Positions 36,063-47,411 of a stretch of 64,000 nt of DNA are shown piece by piece (position 1 is the stretch's first letter; each line of letters opens with the position of its first letter). The notes below the pieces were generated by a model. That model did no database searches, was not told the origin of the DNA, and saw only the letters and a program-made list of their open reading frames with translations. The position numbers were made by a program, and so were the translations under genes. The stretch comes from Cryptolaemus montrouzieri. Taxonomy: Eukaryota > Arthropoda > Insecta > Coleoptera > Coccinellidae. Where the stretch lies: the NCBI GenBank assembly GCA_013387265.2, contig JABFTP020000144.1, forward strand, positions 133,683,600 to 133,747,599. The letters are read 5' to 3'.

Positions 36063-36266
36063 GTTTTTGAATTGTGGAGACCGTTACTTGATGTAGATCC
36101 ATGATATAAATGAGATAAAAAACACAAGGTTTAACTTTAATCTACACTTTATTTGAAAAAATTCGACGACGTTTCGCTGACACAGCAGCTTTATCAAGAA
36201 TGACAAACAGAATGAAGAGTATGGTATTATAAACAAATCGTAGAACAAGTTGGATGAATAACAGGA
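36063..36266. mobile_element. Penelope 5' tip joined to inverted 3' tip
   Basis: 36063-36107 is the sense 5' tip of the Penelope copy at 47330 ('TTTTTGAATTGTGGAGACCG', 'TGATGTAGATCCATGATAT'). 36107-36266 is the reverse complement of that copy's 3' tip, from 'AAATGAGATAAAAAACACAA' through 'TTCGACGACGTTTCGCTGAC' to 'TTGGATGAATAACAGGAA'. Everything between is missing. The same kind of junction occurs at 14290. Confidence 0.88.
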
Positions 36267-36576
36267 ATAACTATAATGGTGGGAATATTCGAATGATCCA
36301 GTTTCATGCTGAATACAGTTATATATGGTACCGCATCGGCTCCATAATTAGCTACCCGTTGTTTAAAACAGTTAGCAATGTAATTTAAATCTCAATATCC
36401 TAAGTCTTATCAAATGAGTAGATTCAGATTTTTATATGGACCATTCATTATCGGGATGTGACTCTGAAACTGAAGCCATTCTGTTTTGTTAACCAATTTC
36501 GAAAATTCTGTCTTCTGCGGGTCTCGATCTCAAAAATAGATGTTGAATAGTTCTATGTTTCTGAGCTCTTTGGAAC

Positions 36577-38790
36577 AAATACATTAGATCAAGTCATCAA
36601 AATCTCGGATGATTCCACGATGAAAACTCTTGGAATTGTGTGGAATGCAAAATCAGATCAGTTTCAATATTCAAGTAGTTATAATTTTCATTCAAAAAGG
36701 TTGGGTTACAAAACGTACAATTTTCTTTTTGACGGCTCAGATATTTGATTCACTTGGCTTAGTTTCTCCTATAATTATATATATATTCATTAATTTCATC
36801 AATAATTTTGAATCTGTTAATAAATTGGCTATCCCCAGACATGCCCTAACCCCAAATTATCAGGAAGTAGAACTTTATACGTTCTCGGACGCACCTGAAA
36901 GAACCAACGGCACTTGTATTTACTTACGTTCTGAAGTACAGCACACCGGCACTCATTTATTGTGCTCTAAATCCCGTGTTGCACCTCTAAAAAAAAACGT
37001 TTTGACAAGCTTAACGGTGCCTTTAAATTAAATTTCAATTCAATTAATTCTTGGTGTGACTCGACTATACCATTAAATTGGATCAATTCGGAACCGTCAG
37101 GATGGAAAACGTTTTAGCTAATCGGGTAACCCAAATTCAAAATATAACTCACATATTTAGGTATAATTCAGCTGATTAAGATTCACGAGGCGGTAACCTT
37201 GACATTCTAATAAATTCTTATCTTTGGTAGAATAGTCCAACATGGCTTTCTACTAAATCTTTTCCTTCATTTATATTAAGTAAAGTGTATCCTGAAGCAA
37301 GAAGTTCCTCGTTTGCCTTTCATTTGACTATTGATAACAGTATATTAGATCAATGTTCCACATTTTCCTAATTGAGACGCGTTATTACGTATTGTTTTAG
37401 ATTTATATTTAGTTGCAAGTACGTTAATTCACTAAAATCGGGTCCTTCCAACAATAAAGAAATTTTAAATACATCTAATAGCTTGATACAATTATCTCAA
37501 CAATCCTTTTTTGCATCTGAAATTGGGAATCAAGCTTACGGTAAAGAGGAAAACTCCGCAAGTCAAATTTAGTCTTTGAATCCGTTTTTAGATCAAACTG
37601 GTATATTGAGAGTAGGTGGTCACATTAATAAGTCAGATTTTGCTTAAAGTCAAAAACTGCATATAATTTTAGCTCCTAAATATAAATTGACATTACTTAA
37701 AGCTTGAGCTTATCATAAATCATTGTTACAGTGCGGCGAAAACCAACTTCACTATGCAATGCTTGAGACATATTGGCCTCTCAGAGAGAGAAATTTTGCA
37801 AAAAAAATTGTTCACGATTGTGCCATTTGTTTTAAATCAAACCCTCGATGCCACGTGCCATTAATGGAATCGATTCCAATTACTCGTTTGAATCCGTCAC
37901 CACCTTTTTCAAATTGCGGCATTGATTAAGCCTTTCTGAAATCTAAAGTTGGAAAAGGACAAGCATTTTTAGTCAAGGCTATATTTGCCAATTTATTTGT
38001 TTTACCACTAAAGCGGTTTTTAACTTGTCACTAATTTGATTAGCGAAACTTTTATAGCAGCTTCAAGACGGTCCATTTCCCGTCGGGGAAGACCTCATAA
38101 TATATACTGCGATAATACTACTAATTTTGTTAGCGCAAATTTCGAATTGAAAACGTTTTGTAGGGAGTCTAATGAATTTATCCCAGATTCAATAACGCAA
38201 TAGAACATAAATTGGTATTTCATTTCATCCTGAGCTCTAAACTTCGGAGGAATTTGGGAAGCTGGTATAAAGTCAGTGAAAAATTATTCACGCCGGGTAA
38301 GTAGCGTCACAATATTGACCAATGAATATTTTCACAGTTTGTTGGTTCAGATTGAGGCAGTTTTAAATTCACGTCCCCTTATTCCCATTTCGAATGATCG
38401 TAAAGATTTTAACTCCCTTACACCTGGTCAATTTCTTATAGAAAAGAGCTTAGTCGCACTTCCCGAGTCTTCTTTTCTGCATACTCCCGGAAATAGGCTC
38501 AGTCATTTTCAACATGTGCAAAAATTTATCCAATAGTTTTAGAAATGATGGAGTAAGGAATATATCTCTCAACTTCAGACACGGAAAAAATGGAAAATAT
38601 CGTCACAAGGCTTGATTCAGAAGGAGGCACTCGTCGTTATTGAGGAAGCTCACGTTGCTTCTAGCAGATGGCAATTGGGACGAGTTCTGAAACTGCATCC
38701 TGGTAAGGACAACGTGATACGCGTAGTGACAGTGCTTCTACCATGCGGCTGAACCACCAAGCGAGCTGTTTCACAATTGTGAGTTCTGTC
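36577..38790 (+). pseudogene. BEL/Pao pol remnant (RNase H to integrase end)
   Basis: Ordered BEL/Pao landmarks on the plus strand. RT/RNase H side near 36580-37020 ('DSLGLVSPIIIY', 'ELYTFSDAPERTNG', the usual catalytic word altered). Integrase zinc-binding region near 37720-37860 ('HYAMLETYWPLRERNF', 'HDCAICFKSNP'). Integrase C-terminus and end domain at 38276-38780 ('EAVLNSRPLIPISND', 'FNSLTPGQFLIEKSL', 'SSRWQLGRVLKLHPGKDNVI'). Many stops, e.g. 37570, 37645, 37707 and 37927, and frameshifts. Reverse-transcriptase catalytic sequence is not present. Likely 3' LTR remains follow 38790, but no partner was found. Confidence 0.85.
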
Positions 38791-39039
38791 TCTTGACAAT
38801 AAGTGAACTGTGAGAAACACTTAGTATTCTAATAGTAGTTGTATTTATTATTGAAAGCATACTCTTTCAAGTGGCACGGCATGTTTTGTAGATGAACCAG
38901 ATGAACCTTTACCTGAAGGGTGTAGCCCAAACCCTCTGCTCATCTCAAGTTTGTAATTATCCATTATTTATTATTACTGCCTTCAGGAATATCTTTGATT
39001 ATTTATCGATTTAATTGTGCACAAGCTATATAAGTTGAA

Positions 39040-40140
39040 TATTTCTCCTCTACAATGTAGTGTATTGATTTGAATCTTCCTGTGAGTACACGAAAAATTG
39101 GAAATCAGTTGAATACTTCTTATGTTCTAGTTTGGAGGATTCTCCATGACTTTTTATTGAATCCGTTTCATATTTAACGCGTCCAAACTTTACTTCCTCG
39201 AGATTTTCCTTCAAGAATGAATTTCTGCCGATGGTTTTTAGATACAGTTAGAGAAAATACTCTCTTTGATAGTAAAATAATATTCACAGACGAAGCTAAC
39301 TTTTCGAGAACTGCTATCACAAATTTCCACTTGATTGAACAATCTCATCATCAAGAACAATTCTCTCTAAATCTATGGGTCGGAATAATATGAAATTATT
39401 TGAGTGGGCCATTTTTTTAGCCTAACAGACTAAACGGTCCCGCTTATCATCAATTTCTTGATGAGGATTTACCTTTATAGCTCAAGGATGTGCCACTTTT
39501 GGTGAGAAACATAATGTGGTTCATGCATGACGGGGCACCAGCAGATTTTAGTTAAGAAGCTAGGGAATTCTCGAATAATGCATTCAACAACCGATTGATA
39601 GGTCGGGTCGCCCAAAACCCTGGCCTCCTAGCTACCCAGACCTAAATAATTTAGACTTTTCCTTATGAGGATATCTCAAAAGTTTAGTTTATACCTCTCC
39701 AGTGAACACTGTAGAAGAATTGGGACAACGAATAATAACCTCTTGTGACACGATTAGAAATACCCCAGGAATATTTCAAAGAGTGTGTGATAATTTGCGA
39801 AGGACAAAGGCCTGTATTCTTGCAGGTGGGGGATACTTCCAGCAATTTGTTTTGGTTTTAACTGTTCATTTTTCTAGTTTGATACTGAATAAGTATAAGT
39901 TGAGTCTCAGAAGACGAGCTTTCAAAATAAAAGCAAATTTTGGGCAAACCTTTGGAGTATTTCTATTATTTTTTTATTTAGAGAATAATATGGAATTCAA
40001 AAATAACTCAAACTCAATAATTTTTCACTCTGAACCGGTTGGAGATACCAAAACTTTACAGGTCTCAAAAAAGTTTCTAAATTGAACGAAAATGACGGAT
40101 CAGTGGCATACTGCAAAAAAGTTTGGAAGGGCAAAAGGAG
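39040..40140 (+). pseudogene. DD41D transposon, left part (transposase)
   Basis: Transposase of the Tc1/mariner superfamily, same family as 29370-31360. Words in order: 'RKIGNQLNTSYVLVWRILHD' region (39090-39150), 'LLPRDFPSRMNFCRWFLDT' (39190-39250), first catalytic Asp in 'IIFTDEANFSRTAITNF' (39280-39330), 'LWVGII', 'GPAYHQFLDEDLPL' and second Asp in 'WFMHDGAPADF' (39510-39550). The third region near 39590-39640 is eroded. Coding ends near 39860, followed by a 3' UTR. The element resumes at 49895 on the far side of an inserted LTR retrotransposon. Multiple stops. Confidence 0.88.
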
Positions 40141-40144
40141 ATAT
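40141..40144. repeat. target-site duplication ATAT, left
   Basis: ATAT immediately before the 5' LTR, matched by ATAT at 49891-49894 immediately after the 3' LTR. Four bp is the usual duplication size for Ty3/errantivirus integrases. Confidence 0.85.
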
Positions 40145-40465
40145 TGTTAGGATACCACCCTTATTTATATATTGATTGTACAATAGAATATATCACCCTT
40201 ATTCATTATCCCAGGAATTAAGATTTATGTTTGTTCCTAATGCGAAATTTCATAAGACAAATATGATAAAATAATACATTACTTCTAACCTCTTTGCACT
40301 ATTTTAACGCTTGAATAAAAATTAATTACTTTATTTTCGTGGCTGCGACACGTTAAACTCAACTTTTGACCTATCTAGATAGTTTTATTCATATTTGGAA
40401 ACTAAATTACGCAATTAACCACGCGTCTATTTTTCTAGAACCAACAAGACACGTGATTCCTTGCT

Positions 40466-40472
40466 TATAAAA
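40466..40472 (+). promoter_or_regulatory. LTR TATA box
   Basis: TATAAAA in the 5' LTR, conserved in the 3' LTR near 47275. Likely transcription start about 25-35 bp downstream. Confidence 0.6.
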
Positions 40473-40666
40473 TCATATCCTCCAGCCCAGAGGAGGCACT
40501 CATTATTGATTCATTATTGAATCATTATTAAATAATTATTAAATCATCATTCAACTATCATTGCACATTTCATCTACGAAGTCTAATTCTAAATCTAATT
40601 CGAATTCCTAAATCTACTAAATCTTTGTACCTACTTAAACTAAATCTCGAAATCATTTAAAAGTCA

Positions 40667-40672
40667 AATAAA
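40667..40672 (+). promoter_or_regulatory. LTR polyadenylation signal
   Basis: AATAAA downstream of the TATA box within the 5' LTR, also present in the 3' LTR near 49807. Confidence 0.5.
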
Positions 40673-40757
40673 TACAAGTTAAAATATTCGACAAGTGTTC
40701 TTTCTATTCACCGTCACTACAACACAACAGACGACGAAGAGAAACCCAACAATAAAT

Positions 40758-40775
40758 TGGTGTCAGAAGTGGGAT
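40758..40775 (+). promoter_or_regulatory. probable tRNA primer-binding site
   Basis: 'TGGTGTCAGAAGTGGGAT' starts six bases after the LTR end. TGG at the start (pairing with a tRNA CCA end) and the position fit a minus-strand primer-binding site. I cannot say which tRNA. Confidence 0.6.
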
Positions 40776-41004
40776 ATTCCGTTGCTGGTCTGCCTATCAC
40801 CCTAGAAAAGCTGAACTGGTTTGGATCTTCATCCTTCAAACAGAAACGAATGATAAACAGGGTCTTCAACGTCTGTGGTCCACAATTCGCACTCAAGAGT
40901 AAGTTCCAAAAACTTTCTACCTCTTGATTGATTTTTATTCCTGATAAAGTTCCAAAATTGTTTCATTAAATATCTAAAATTTTTCTTATCGTAAAATAAA
41001 TAAC

Positions 41005-41979
41005 ATGTCGTCTCACGGAAGTTTAGAATCTCTTAACGCGGAACCAAGTAACTCAAATATGACCGCCGCCACAAATTTCTTTAAGTTATCTTTTCTATGT
41101 ACACTTATACCTCATATTTTTGATGGCAACCATTTTAAGGTTCACGAATTTATAAGTAATTGTGACCACGCATTTAAGTTCGCTCACACAAGCCAGGAGC
41201 AACCACTACTCGCTTAAGTCATTTCGAAAATATCCCGTAACGCCAAAGCCCAACTGAGGGACAAATCAGTAAATACATGGGTCCAATTACGAGAACTGTT
41301 ACTTCAAGTATATGCGGATAAGAAACATTACACCATGTTGATGGAAGAGCTGAATACAATCAAACAACAAATGCAAGAATCGGTCCTCAGTTTCCATAAT
41401 AATATCGAACAGATATATACGCATATCATCAATTCAATTCCTGCCAACTACTCCGACATACGCGGTAGAAGCGAAACTTTGAGGGAATTAGCACTCCAAC
41501 GGTTTATTTTCTACTCGAAACCAGATATCTCGCGTTTCCTGAGGAGTAAAGATATTTCCACTCTACCCGATGCATTAAATGCAGCTTTAGATGAAGAAAG
41601 AGCCCTCAACATGACGAAAAATCATTTTCCAAAAACAAAAAAATATTGCAGTCATTGTAAACATGATACTCATAATACTGCAGAATGTTTCAAAAAATCG
41701 AGCGTTCAATTCAATAACCCTATTTCAAATTCCAACAACAGAAACGAAGTCTCTAACTTTTGGTCTTCATCCAATAATGCCTCGCAGAAAACGAACTGGT
41801 CCCATAAAACTAAAACCTGTAATTACTGTAAAAAACAGGGACACACTATTAGCGAATGCCGAAAGAGAGAATATAATAATAGTCGCAAAAATCGAGCGTC
41901 CGTACAAATCAACACACAAGAAAATTCTTTAAACACTTGGGAGTCTGCAGAAAACACCGTAACAGCAGACTGGGAATAA
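41005..41979 (+). pseudogene. gag of LTR element (one internal stop)
   Basis: Structural polyprotein, ATG 41005 to stop 41977-41979. The frame stays the same throughout but is interrupted by TAA at 41215-41217 after 'SQEQPLLA'. The middle has the helical, Leu-rich capsid-type pattern ('TWVQLRELLLQVYADKKHY', 'LRELALQRFIFY'). The C-terminus has two CCHC knuckles, both C-x2-C-x4-H-x4-C: 'CSHCKHDTHNTAEC' and 'CNYCKKQGHTISEC', which bind RNA in the nucleocapsid. Apart from the stop the gene is well preserved, which suggests modest age. Confidence 0.9.
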
Positions 41980-41999
41980 GTTCCAATAAAATCGGTGAT

Positions 42000-42240
42000 T
42001 CATCATCAATTCTAACTCAAAATCGATATTATAATCAAAATTTGAATCTAAATCATAATCAAGATCAAAATCCAAATCTAATTCGAAATCAGAATCTAAC
42101 TCTAACTCGAAATCAAAATCTAACTGAATCAAAATCAAAATCTTTATCAAAATCCAAATCGAAATCTTAATCTAAATCGGAATCAAACTCAAAATCTAAA
42201 TCTAACCCAAAATCAAAATCGAACTCTTCTAACTCAGGAA
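42000..42240 (+). repeat. Ser/Lys- and Asn-rich coding repeat
   Basis: Imperfect short repeats of the type 'AATCAAAATCTAA'. In the plus frames they give Ser-Lys or Asn-Gln-Asn-Leu strings, and in the minus frame Asp/Glu-Leu strings. They lie between the gag stop and protease. Likely a low-complexity linker grown by slippage. Confidence 0.8.
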
Positions 42241-42244
42241 ATAA

Positions 42245-42640
42245 ATCCTCCTATAAAATCAAGTAATTACGTTTACCTCACAAACAATGAGAAACTTTTT
42301 CTAACGATCGAAATTAACCAAAACAAATTTAAATTCTTAATCAATACTGGTGCATCGGTCTCCTTATCAAGTATGAAAACGTTAAAAACTGGGTTAACTG
42401 ATAATGCATTATCTACATTAAGTAGCTTAACATTACCTCCTAATATCGAAAATAACATTGCAGTAGTACAGTACAGGGTCGGAATAACATTCCTATGGAT
42501 GGGATAATAGGCAGTGATATTTTAAAAGCCTAAAGAGCAGTAATAGATTTGAATAATAGTCAATTAAAATTATGTTCTATACCTTATCCAATTTCTTTGA
42601 ACAACAAGTTCGAATCATCTAGTTACATTATCCAACTATT
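42245..42640 (+). pseudogene. aspartic protease and RT N-terminal stub
   Basis: 'YVYLTNNEKLFLTIEIN' leads to the protease active-site region 'FLINTGASVSL' (about 42325-42363), where the catalytic Asp of the usual D-T-G is Asn (codon AAT). 'DGIIGSDIL' (about 42500-42530) is the C-terminal flap-side motif of retropepsins, in another frame. The frame after it runs into a stop and then to 'NNSQLKLCSIPYPI'. The protease would be inactive. Confidence 0.75.
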
Positions 42641-43396
42641 GAAACAAGATCAACCGTTCAATTGGGAAACCGAACAACAAATCTCCTTCGATCATTTCCG
42701 AAATGTGTTAATTAATAATCCTATACTACAATACCCTGATTTCGCAAGAGAATTCATTTTAACGACAGACGCTTCTAATTACGCAATTGGTGCAATTCTT
42801 AGTCAGGAACACCAAGGGAAAATCTTCCAATAGCTTATGCATCACGCACTCTAAATAAGGCAGAAACAAATTATTCTACGATCGAGAAAGAACTTTTAGC
42901 AATAGTATGGTCAGTGGAACATTTCAGACCTTACCTCTATGGCAAAAAATTCACTATATTTACAGATCATCGCCCATTAGTCTATCTTTATAATTGCAAA
43001 AATCCTAGCAGTCGGCTTTTACGATGGCGTCTACGAATCGAAGAATTTGAATACGAAATACAATACAAAGCAGGAAGAATTAATTACAATGTAGATGCGC
43101 TTTCGCGAAATCCAGAAACAGGAAATAATTCAGATAATCAACCTATGTTTCACTTACGCAAAGCTGAAGAACGCTACAGCGATTTCATTAAACATCATTA
43201 CGTGAATCAAAAATTACCTTCGTTAGAAATTATCGAAGAAAATATTTTCGAAAGATGTCCAAACTCCTTTATTTTCTCGAAAGATTTAGACCCTCTAAAT
43301 CCATATTTCGAAAATTTGAACACTCATTATGATTTCAATAAACTTTCAACAGAAGACGCGAACCAATTCGACATTCTCGAATTAAAGTCTGATTAA
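42641..43396 (+). pseudogene. RNase H region; RT core deleted
   Basis: Sequence jumps from the stub ('SSSYIIQ') straight to the end of the reverse-transcriptase connection ('LLKQDQPFNWE') and then RNase H: 'FILTTDASNYAIGAILS' (first Asp intact), 'YSTIEKELLAIVWSVEHF', 'FTIFTDHRPL', 'NYNVDALSRNP'. The whole palm with the YxDD box is absent, so roughly the central reverse-transcriptase domain has been deleted. A single-base-type frameshift near 42828 splits RNase H between the frame 42549-42833 and that of 42914-43396. Confidence 0.9.
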
Positions 43397-43541
43397 TATC
43401 AATCATTTCTGCTTCTTTTTAAATTAAACCATTTCGATAAATTAACATATAACGACTTATTTTACAGTTTGCAAAACCTAAGATCAAAATTAACTGAAAA
43501 GCACATAACAAAATTATTCTTGAAAAATCCTATAGAAGGAC

Positions 43542-44523
43542 TTGAAACAGGACATGTTCAATGAACTAATTGATTTCTTATTTTCCAAAACTGATATAAC
43601 GATCACTTTAGTCAACAAACCACGAATCAAACCAACTTCGAAGGAACAAATCAAAGGAATACTCAAAGAAAATCATGAATCAACCATTTCAGGTCATTCA
43701 GGTTTCTCCCGTACATATAAGCGTATAAAGGAAAATTACAAATGGTCCAATATGAAACGAGATATAAAAAACTTCATTAAAGCTTGCATTTCTTGCCAAA
43801 TGAACAAACGTAACAATAAACCGAGTAAAGCACCTATGGAAATTACTACAACTAGCGAAAGACCATTTCAACGCATTGCCTTAGATATTGTTGGTCCCTT
43901 ACCTTTAACCGAATTAGGTAACAAATTCATGTTAACTATGCAAGACGATCTCACAAAATATTCTTATGCATGTTGCATCTCTAATCACGAAGCGAAGACA
44001 ATTGCTGATGAATTCTTAAAATTCATAACTTTATTTGGAATTCCCGAAACAATTCTCAGCGACAACGGTACTGATTTTACATCAAACGTCATCAAAGAAT
44101 TAAACAAATTATTTAGAACTTCTTTTTGGTGGAAAACTGGAACTACCTACCTCACTATCTAGCAAACCCGAGTTCAAATATACTTACGATGATTATTACT
44201 CAAATCTGAAACTAAAAATGAACCGTAGTTTCGAAATAGCTAGAGATAACATCATAAACTCCAGATTAAAATCTAAACAATATTATGATAATAAAATCAA
44301 TGATCATAACTACCAAGTAGACGACTACGTCTATCTTCAAGATCGCTCTCCCAAAAATGGAGCAAGCAAAAAACTCAACCCAATTTACAAAGGTCCTTAC
44401 AAAATCATTAAAGTAAATTCCAATAAAACATACGTACTCCAAATCAAAAACAATAAAACTCAAGTTTATCATCACAATTTATTGAAACCATTTGTTTCAG
44501 GCGAACAAGATGAAAATTTTTAA
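43542..44523 (+). pseudogene. integrase, missing catalytic Glu region
   Basis: Frame 43542-44162 contains the zinc-binding HHCC domain ('SGHSGFSRTYKRIKENY', 'CISCQMNK') and two catalytic Asp residues ('RIALDIVGPLPL', 'ILSDNGTDFTS'). After 'FRTSFWW' it runs into a stop at 44160-44162. The frame 44218-44523 resumes with the C-terminal domain ('VDDYVYLQDRSPK', 'YKGPYKIIKV', 'HHNLLKPF'). The intervening part, which carries the catalytic Glu, is missing. The integrase is therefore defective. Confidence 0.9.
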
Positions 44524-46328
44524 CAAAATTCTAAAAACTTTACTCCTTATCTTGGCCTCAATTCCACTTATACTACCTCTGAAAGACGAATCATCACCCG
44601 AAGAACTCCCATATTCTTTTAAAGAAATTCAGAATTCAGCCGGACTTTTTTATAATTCTCAGGGAATGGTAAAATTTTCAAACTCCTACTTTACTCTCTT
44701 AAGCATCACTAATATAAGTGTTCATGAACAAACACTCGATCTTTTGAAACGCATGTGTATAAAATCTGCAAACATTTGATCTCTTCCTACTCCAGAAGGC
44801 GCAAAGAAGAATAAATCATCCTTGGCATCAATTTTCAATTGTAAAAGATCATTTGAAAGATTATCTATCCGCTCAACACAGCTTCAAGAAAAATTAGAAT
44901 CCATAAGTCATCTTACCGGTCACAACTTCAATGAACATATAAGAACCAAACGTAGTCTTATCAATGGTGTATCTTATGCAATTAAATGGCTATTTGACAC
45001 ACCCAATGCTGACGATGCACAATATTATACTGATGTTATTCGAACGATTCATAATGAAAACATCAATACTCAAAAACTTATGAAACAACAAATTCATATT
45101 TTAACCGACGCAATTTCTAGTTACATTAAATCCTATATTTCTTTAAGTGCAAACGAAAAGAACTCAATGAGAATTTCATCACGTTTAACAAATTTTCTAA
45201 AATCACCACAAGTAGAATCAATTCTCTCACTTACTATCAGACTGTATCAATGCATTTCACTATGATCAGCTTCCTAATGGATAATTTAAATGAAAATTTC
45301 GATGTTATAATCTCCGCTGCATTATGTTCGAAACGAAATGTTTTGCGTCCTTCAGTAATCACACCTAAACAATTACGCCAAGAATTATTAAAGATTAAAA
45401 TCAGTGGAAGTTTCGAATTCCCAGTGAATTTTGATAACTATAACGAAATTTATAAGTATTTCTCAATCAGTACACTTTCTGTACTATACTTCGAAAAAGT
45501 TTTAGTATACGCGATCAAATTTCCTTTAGTTAACAAAGAACTTTATCAGGTGTATAAATTGATTCCTTTACCAATTCCTATCTCATATCGATCAATGTAC
45601 TCCTATAGATCCTCCTTTTCCCTACCTCTTCTTGAGCACAAGTCGCATATATTATGCCCAAACAAAGGATTTATCGATATGCTAGAAACTCCCTGGAGCA
45701 ACAGAATACATCTCCAGCCAACCAACTACTCACATGATCGAAGAACGACCAATCTGTGAAACGGAACTCAAGTTCAAACAATTAGTCACTATCCCAAGTA
45801 GTTGCAACACCAAAACGATCAAATCGGACATGGAAATTTGGCACCAAGTTGGACCAAATCAATGGCTCTACGTCTTGACCAACCCCATAATCAGTCAACT
45901 GCGAAGATGAAAATACCAAAGCCCATATGCGAGACTTCAATACACACGGTGTCGGTTTATTCACCATGGAACCCAAGTGCAAGTGTTGTACCTTATCAAC
46001 TCTTCTTGTAGCATCTTCTAATCAAACCGCTAATTTCACGAACTATACACCCCCTGTGAACATTAATGGTGATGATTGTTGCCTAAAGGAATAATCGTAT
46101 CTAACTTCAGAAGAAATGGAAGCCGTCAAATTACATGATCTAAATTTGGATGATCTGCGATACGCGATACGCAAGTTGCATAAATTTGACCAAATCTTAG
46201 AAAAGAACTTGAACGAACCTTTTATCGTTCGACATTCTACATCATTCAATTTCCTTATCGGATGCCTAGTTGTCCTTACTGTAATCTTATTATTCTTCTT
46301 CTGCTGTTGTAACGGCAGTTGCCGTTGA
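44492..46328 (+). pseudogene. envelope-type gene, multiply broken
   Basis: Third gene of the element, overlapping the end of pol by about 30 bp as in errantiviruses. In those elements Env is a membrane glycoprotein resembling baculovirus F protein. Visible parts: a hydrophobic leader (44510-44580, 'LLLILASIPLILPL'); a dibasic furin-type word 'RTKR' near 44945 followed by 'SLINGVSYAIKWLF'; a coiled-coil-like stretch to 45265; and a C-terminal transmembrane segment ('FLIGCLVVLTVILLFF', 46250-46300) with a short Cys-rich tail. Breaks: stop at 44777-44779, frame ends at 45265 and 45759, and disordered frames from 45760 to 46115. Confidence 0.8.
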
Positions 46329-46340
46329 TGCAAGAGACTT

Positions 46341-46616
46341 TTGTCACGCCTACTGAGTTGCTTCTGTAATGATAAGAAACATTCTCAACAAATATGTATA
46401 AATAGCCATAATACCATCAGTCAAAATTCGCTTGGTGAAACCGATAATGTCCAGCTACCTACCTTTAGAATGACCCGTCTTCGAGCCAGAGAATCCAAAG
46501 AACACTCACCTTCGCTGCAAACTCTACCACATTCCTCTACCTTCATGGACGACGGCGACCCTCAAACGATCAAGAAACCAATTCCAGGTGCACCAAAATC
46601 ACTTTTACATTGTTGA
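46341..46616 (+). pseudogene. ORF after env (tail or extra reading frame)
   Basis: Open frame of 91 codons with 'MSRLLSCFCNDKK' and a Thr/Pro/Ser-rich end. It begins 12 bp after the env frame stop at 46326-46328. It may be the remaining cytoplasmic tail of Env displaced by a stop, since Cys-rich and basic residues directly follow the transmembrane segment. No independent function recognised. Confidence 0.35.
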
Positions 46617-46930
46617 ATTTATCAATTTTTATTTAACTCTTTTTCTTACCTCATATGTAAGAGTAACTTCTTTTATTTCCTATTCTTATATAAATAGTAC
46701 TCCCAAGCAAACTATATTTTACTCATCTCACTATTTTTTATTTTTCTTTATATAATCTATCATACCTGTAATTATTTTTTGGATTTTTGAAATAATTTAG
46801 CCTGTATTTAATCTATGTTATTTAGTTCATTATTATCTCTTATTTGTTTCACTATTAATGCTTAGTTCAAAAGAAAATTTTGAATTTTGTGTTGTAACGA
46901 AAATATTTAAAAATTCATTAAAACACTTAA
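46617..46930. other. 3' untranslated region of LTR element
   Basis: Non-coding AT-rich spacer between the env region and the polypurine tract. Confidence 0.6.
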
Positions 46931-46943
46931 AAGGAAGGGAAGG
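46929..46943 (+). promoter_or_regulatory. polypurine tract
   Basis: 'AAAAGGAAGGGAAGG' lies two bases before the 3' LTR start at 46946, the expected primer for plus-strand synthesis. Confidence 0.85.
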
Positions 46944-46945
46944 TG

Positions 46946-47329
46946 TGTTAGGATACCACCCTTGATTTATATAATAATTGTACAATAGAATATATCACCC
47001 TTATTGATCATCCCAGGAATTACGTAAAGAGTTTTATTTGTTCCTAATACGAAATTTCATAAGACAAATATGATAAAATAATCCATTACTTTTAACCTCT
47101 TTGCACTATTTTAACGCTTGAATAAAAATTAATTACTTTATTTTCGTGGCTGCGACACGTTAAACTCAACTTTTGACCTATCTAGATAGTTTTATTCATA
47201 TTTGGAAACTAAATTACGCAATTAACCACGCGTCTATTTTTCTAGAACCAACAAGACACGTGATTCCTTGCTTATAAAATCATATCCTCCAGCCCAGAGG
47301 ATGCATTCATTATTGATTCATTATTAAAT
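46946..47329 (+). repeat. 3' LTR, left part
   Basis: Matches 40145-40540 of the 5' LTR and is cut by the Penelope insertion after 'CATTATTAAAT'. Small differences from the 5' LTR, including an insertion near 47028, show divergence since integration. Confidence 0.92.
47319..47329. repeat. 11-bp target duplication of Penelope, left
   Basis: 'CATTATTAAAT' occurs directly before the inserted element and again at 49662-49672 directly after it. One copy is expected from the uninterrupted 5' LTR. Confidence 0.85.
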
Positions 47330-47411
47330 CTTTTTGAATTGTGGAGGCCGTTACTTGATGTAGATCCATGATATCTACAATATTTATCTCAAGGTAATTC
47401 ATACCGAGTTA

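Larger units (their letters stand above)
40145..40751 (+). repeat. 5' LTR, 607 bp
   Basis: From 'TGTTAGGATACCACCC' to 'GAAACCCAACA'. It matches 46946-47329 plus 49662-49890 along its length with scattered substitutions. It contains a TATAAAA box at 40466-40472 and AATAAA at 40667-40672, consistent with promoter and polyadenylation roles. Confidence 0.93.

Noticed and set aside
38790..38960. 3' LTR of the plus-strand BEL element
   Set aside because: Expected here by position, but no partner LTR was found in the window, so it is not listed as a feature.
41929..42150. Acidic Asp/Glu/Leu-repeat protein on the minus strand
   Set aside because: Antisense reading of the Ser/Lys coding repeat of the LTR element.
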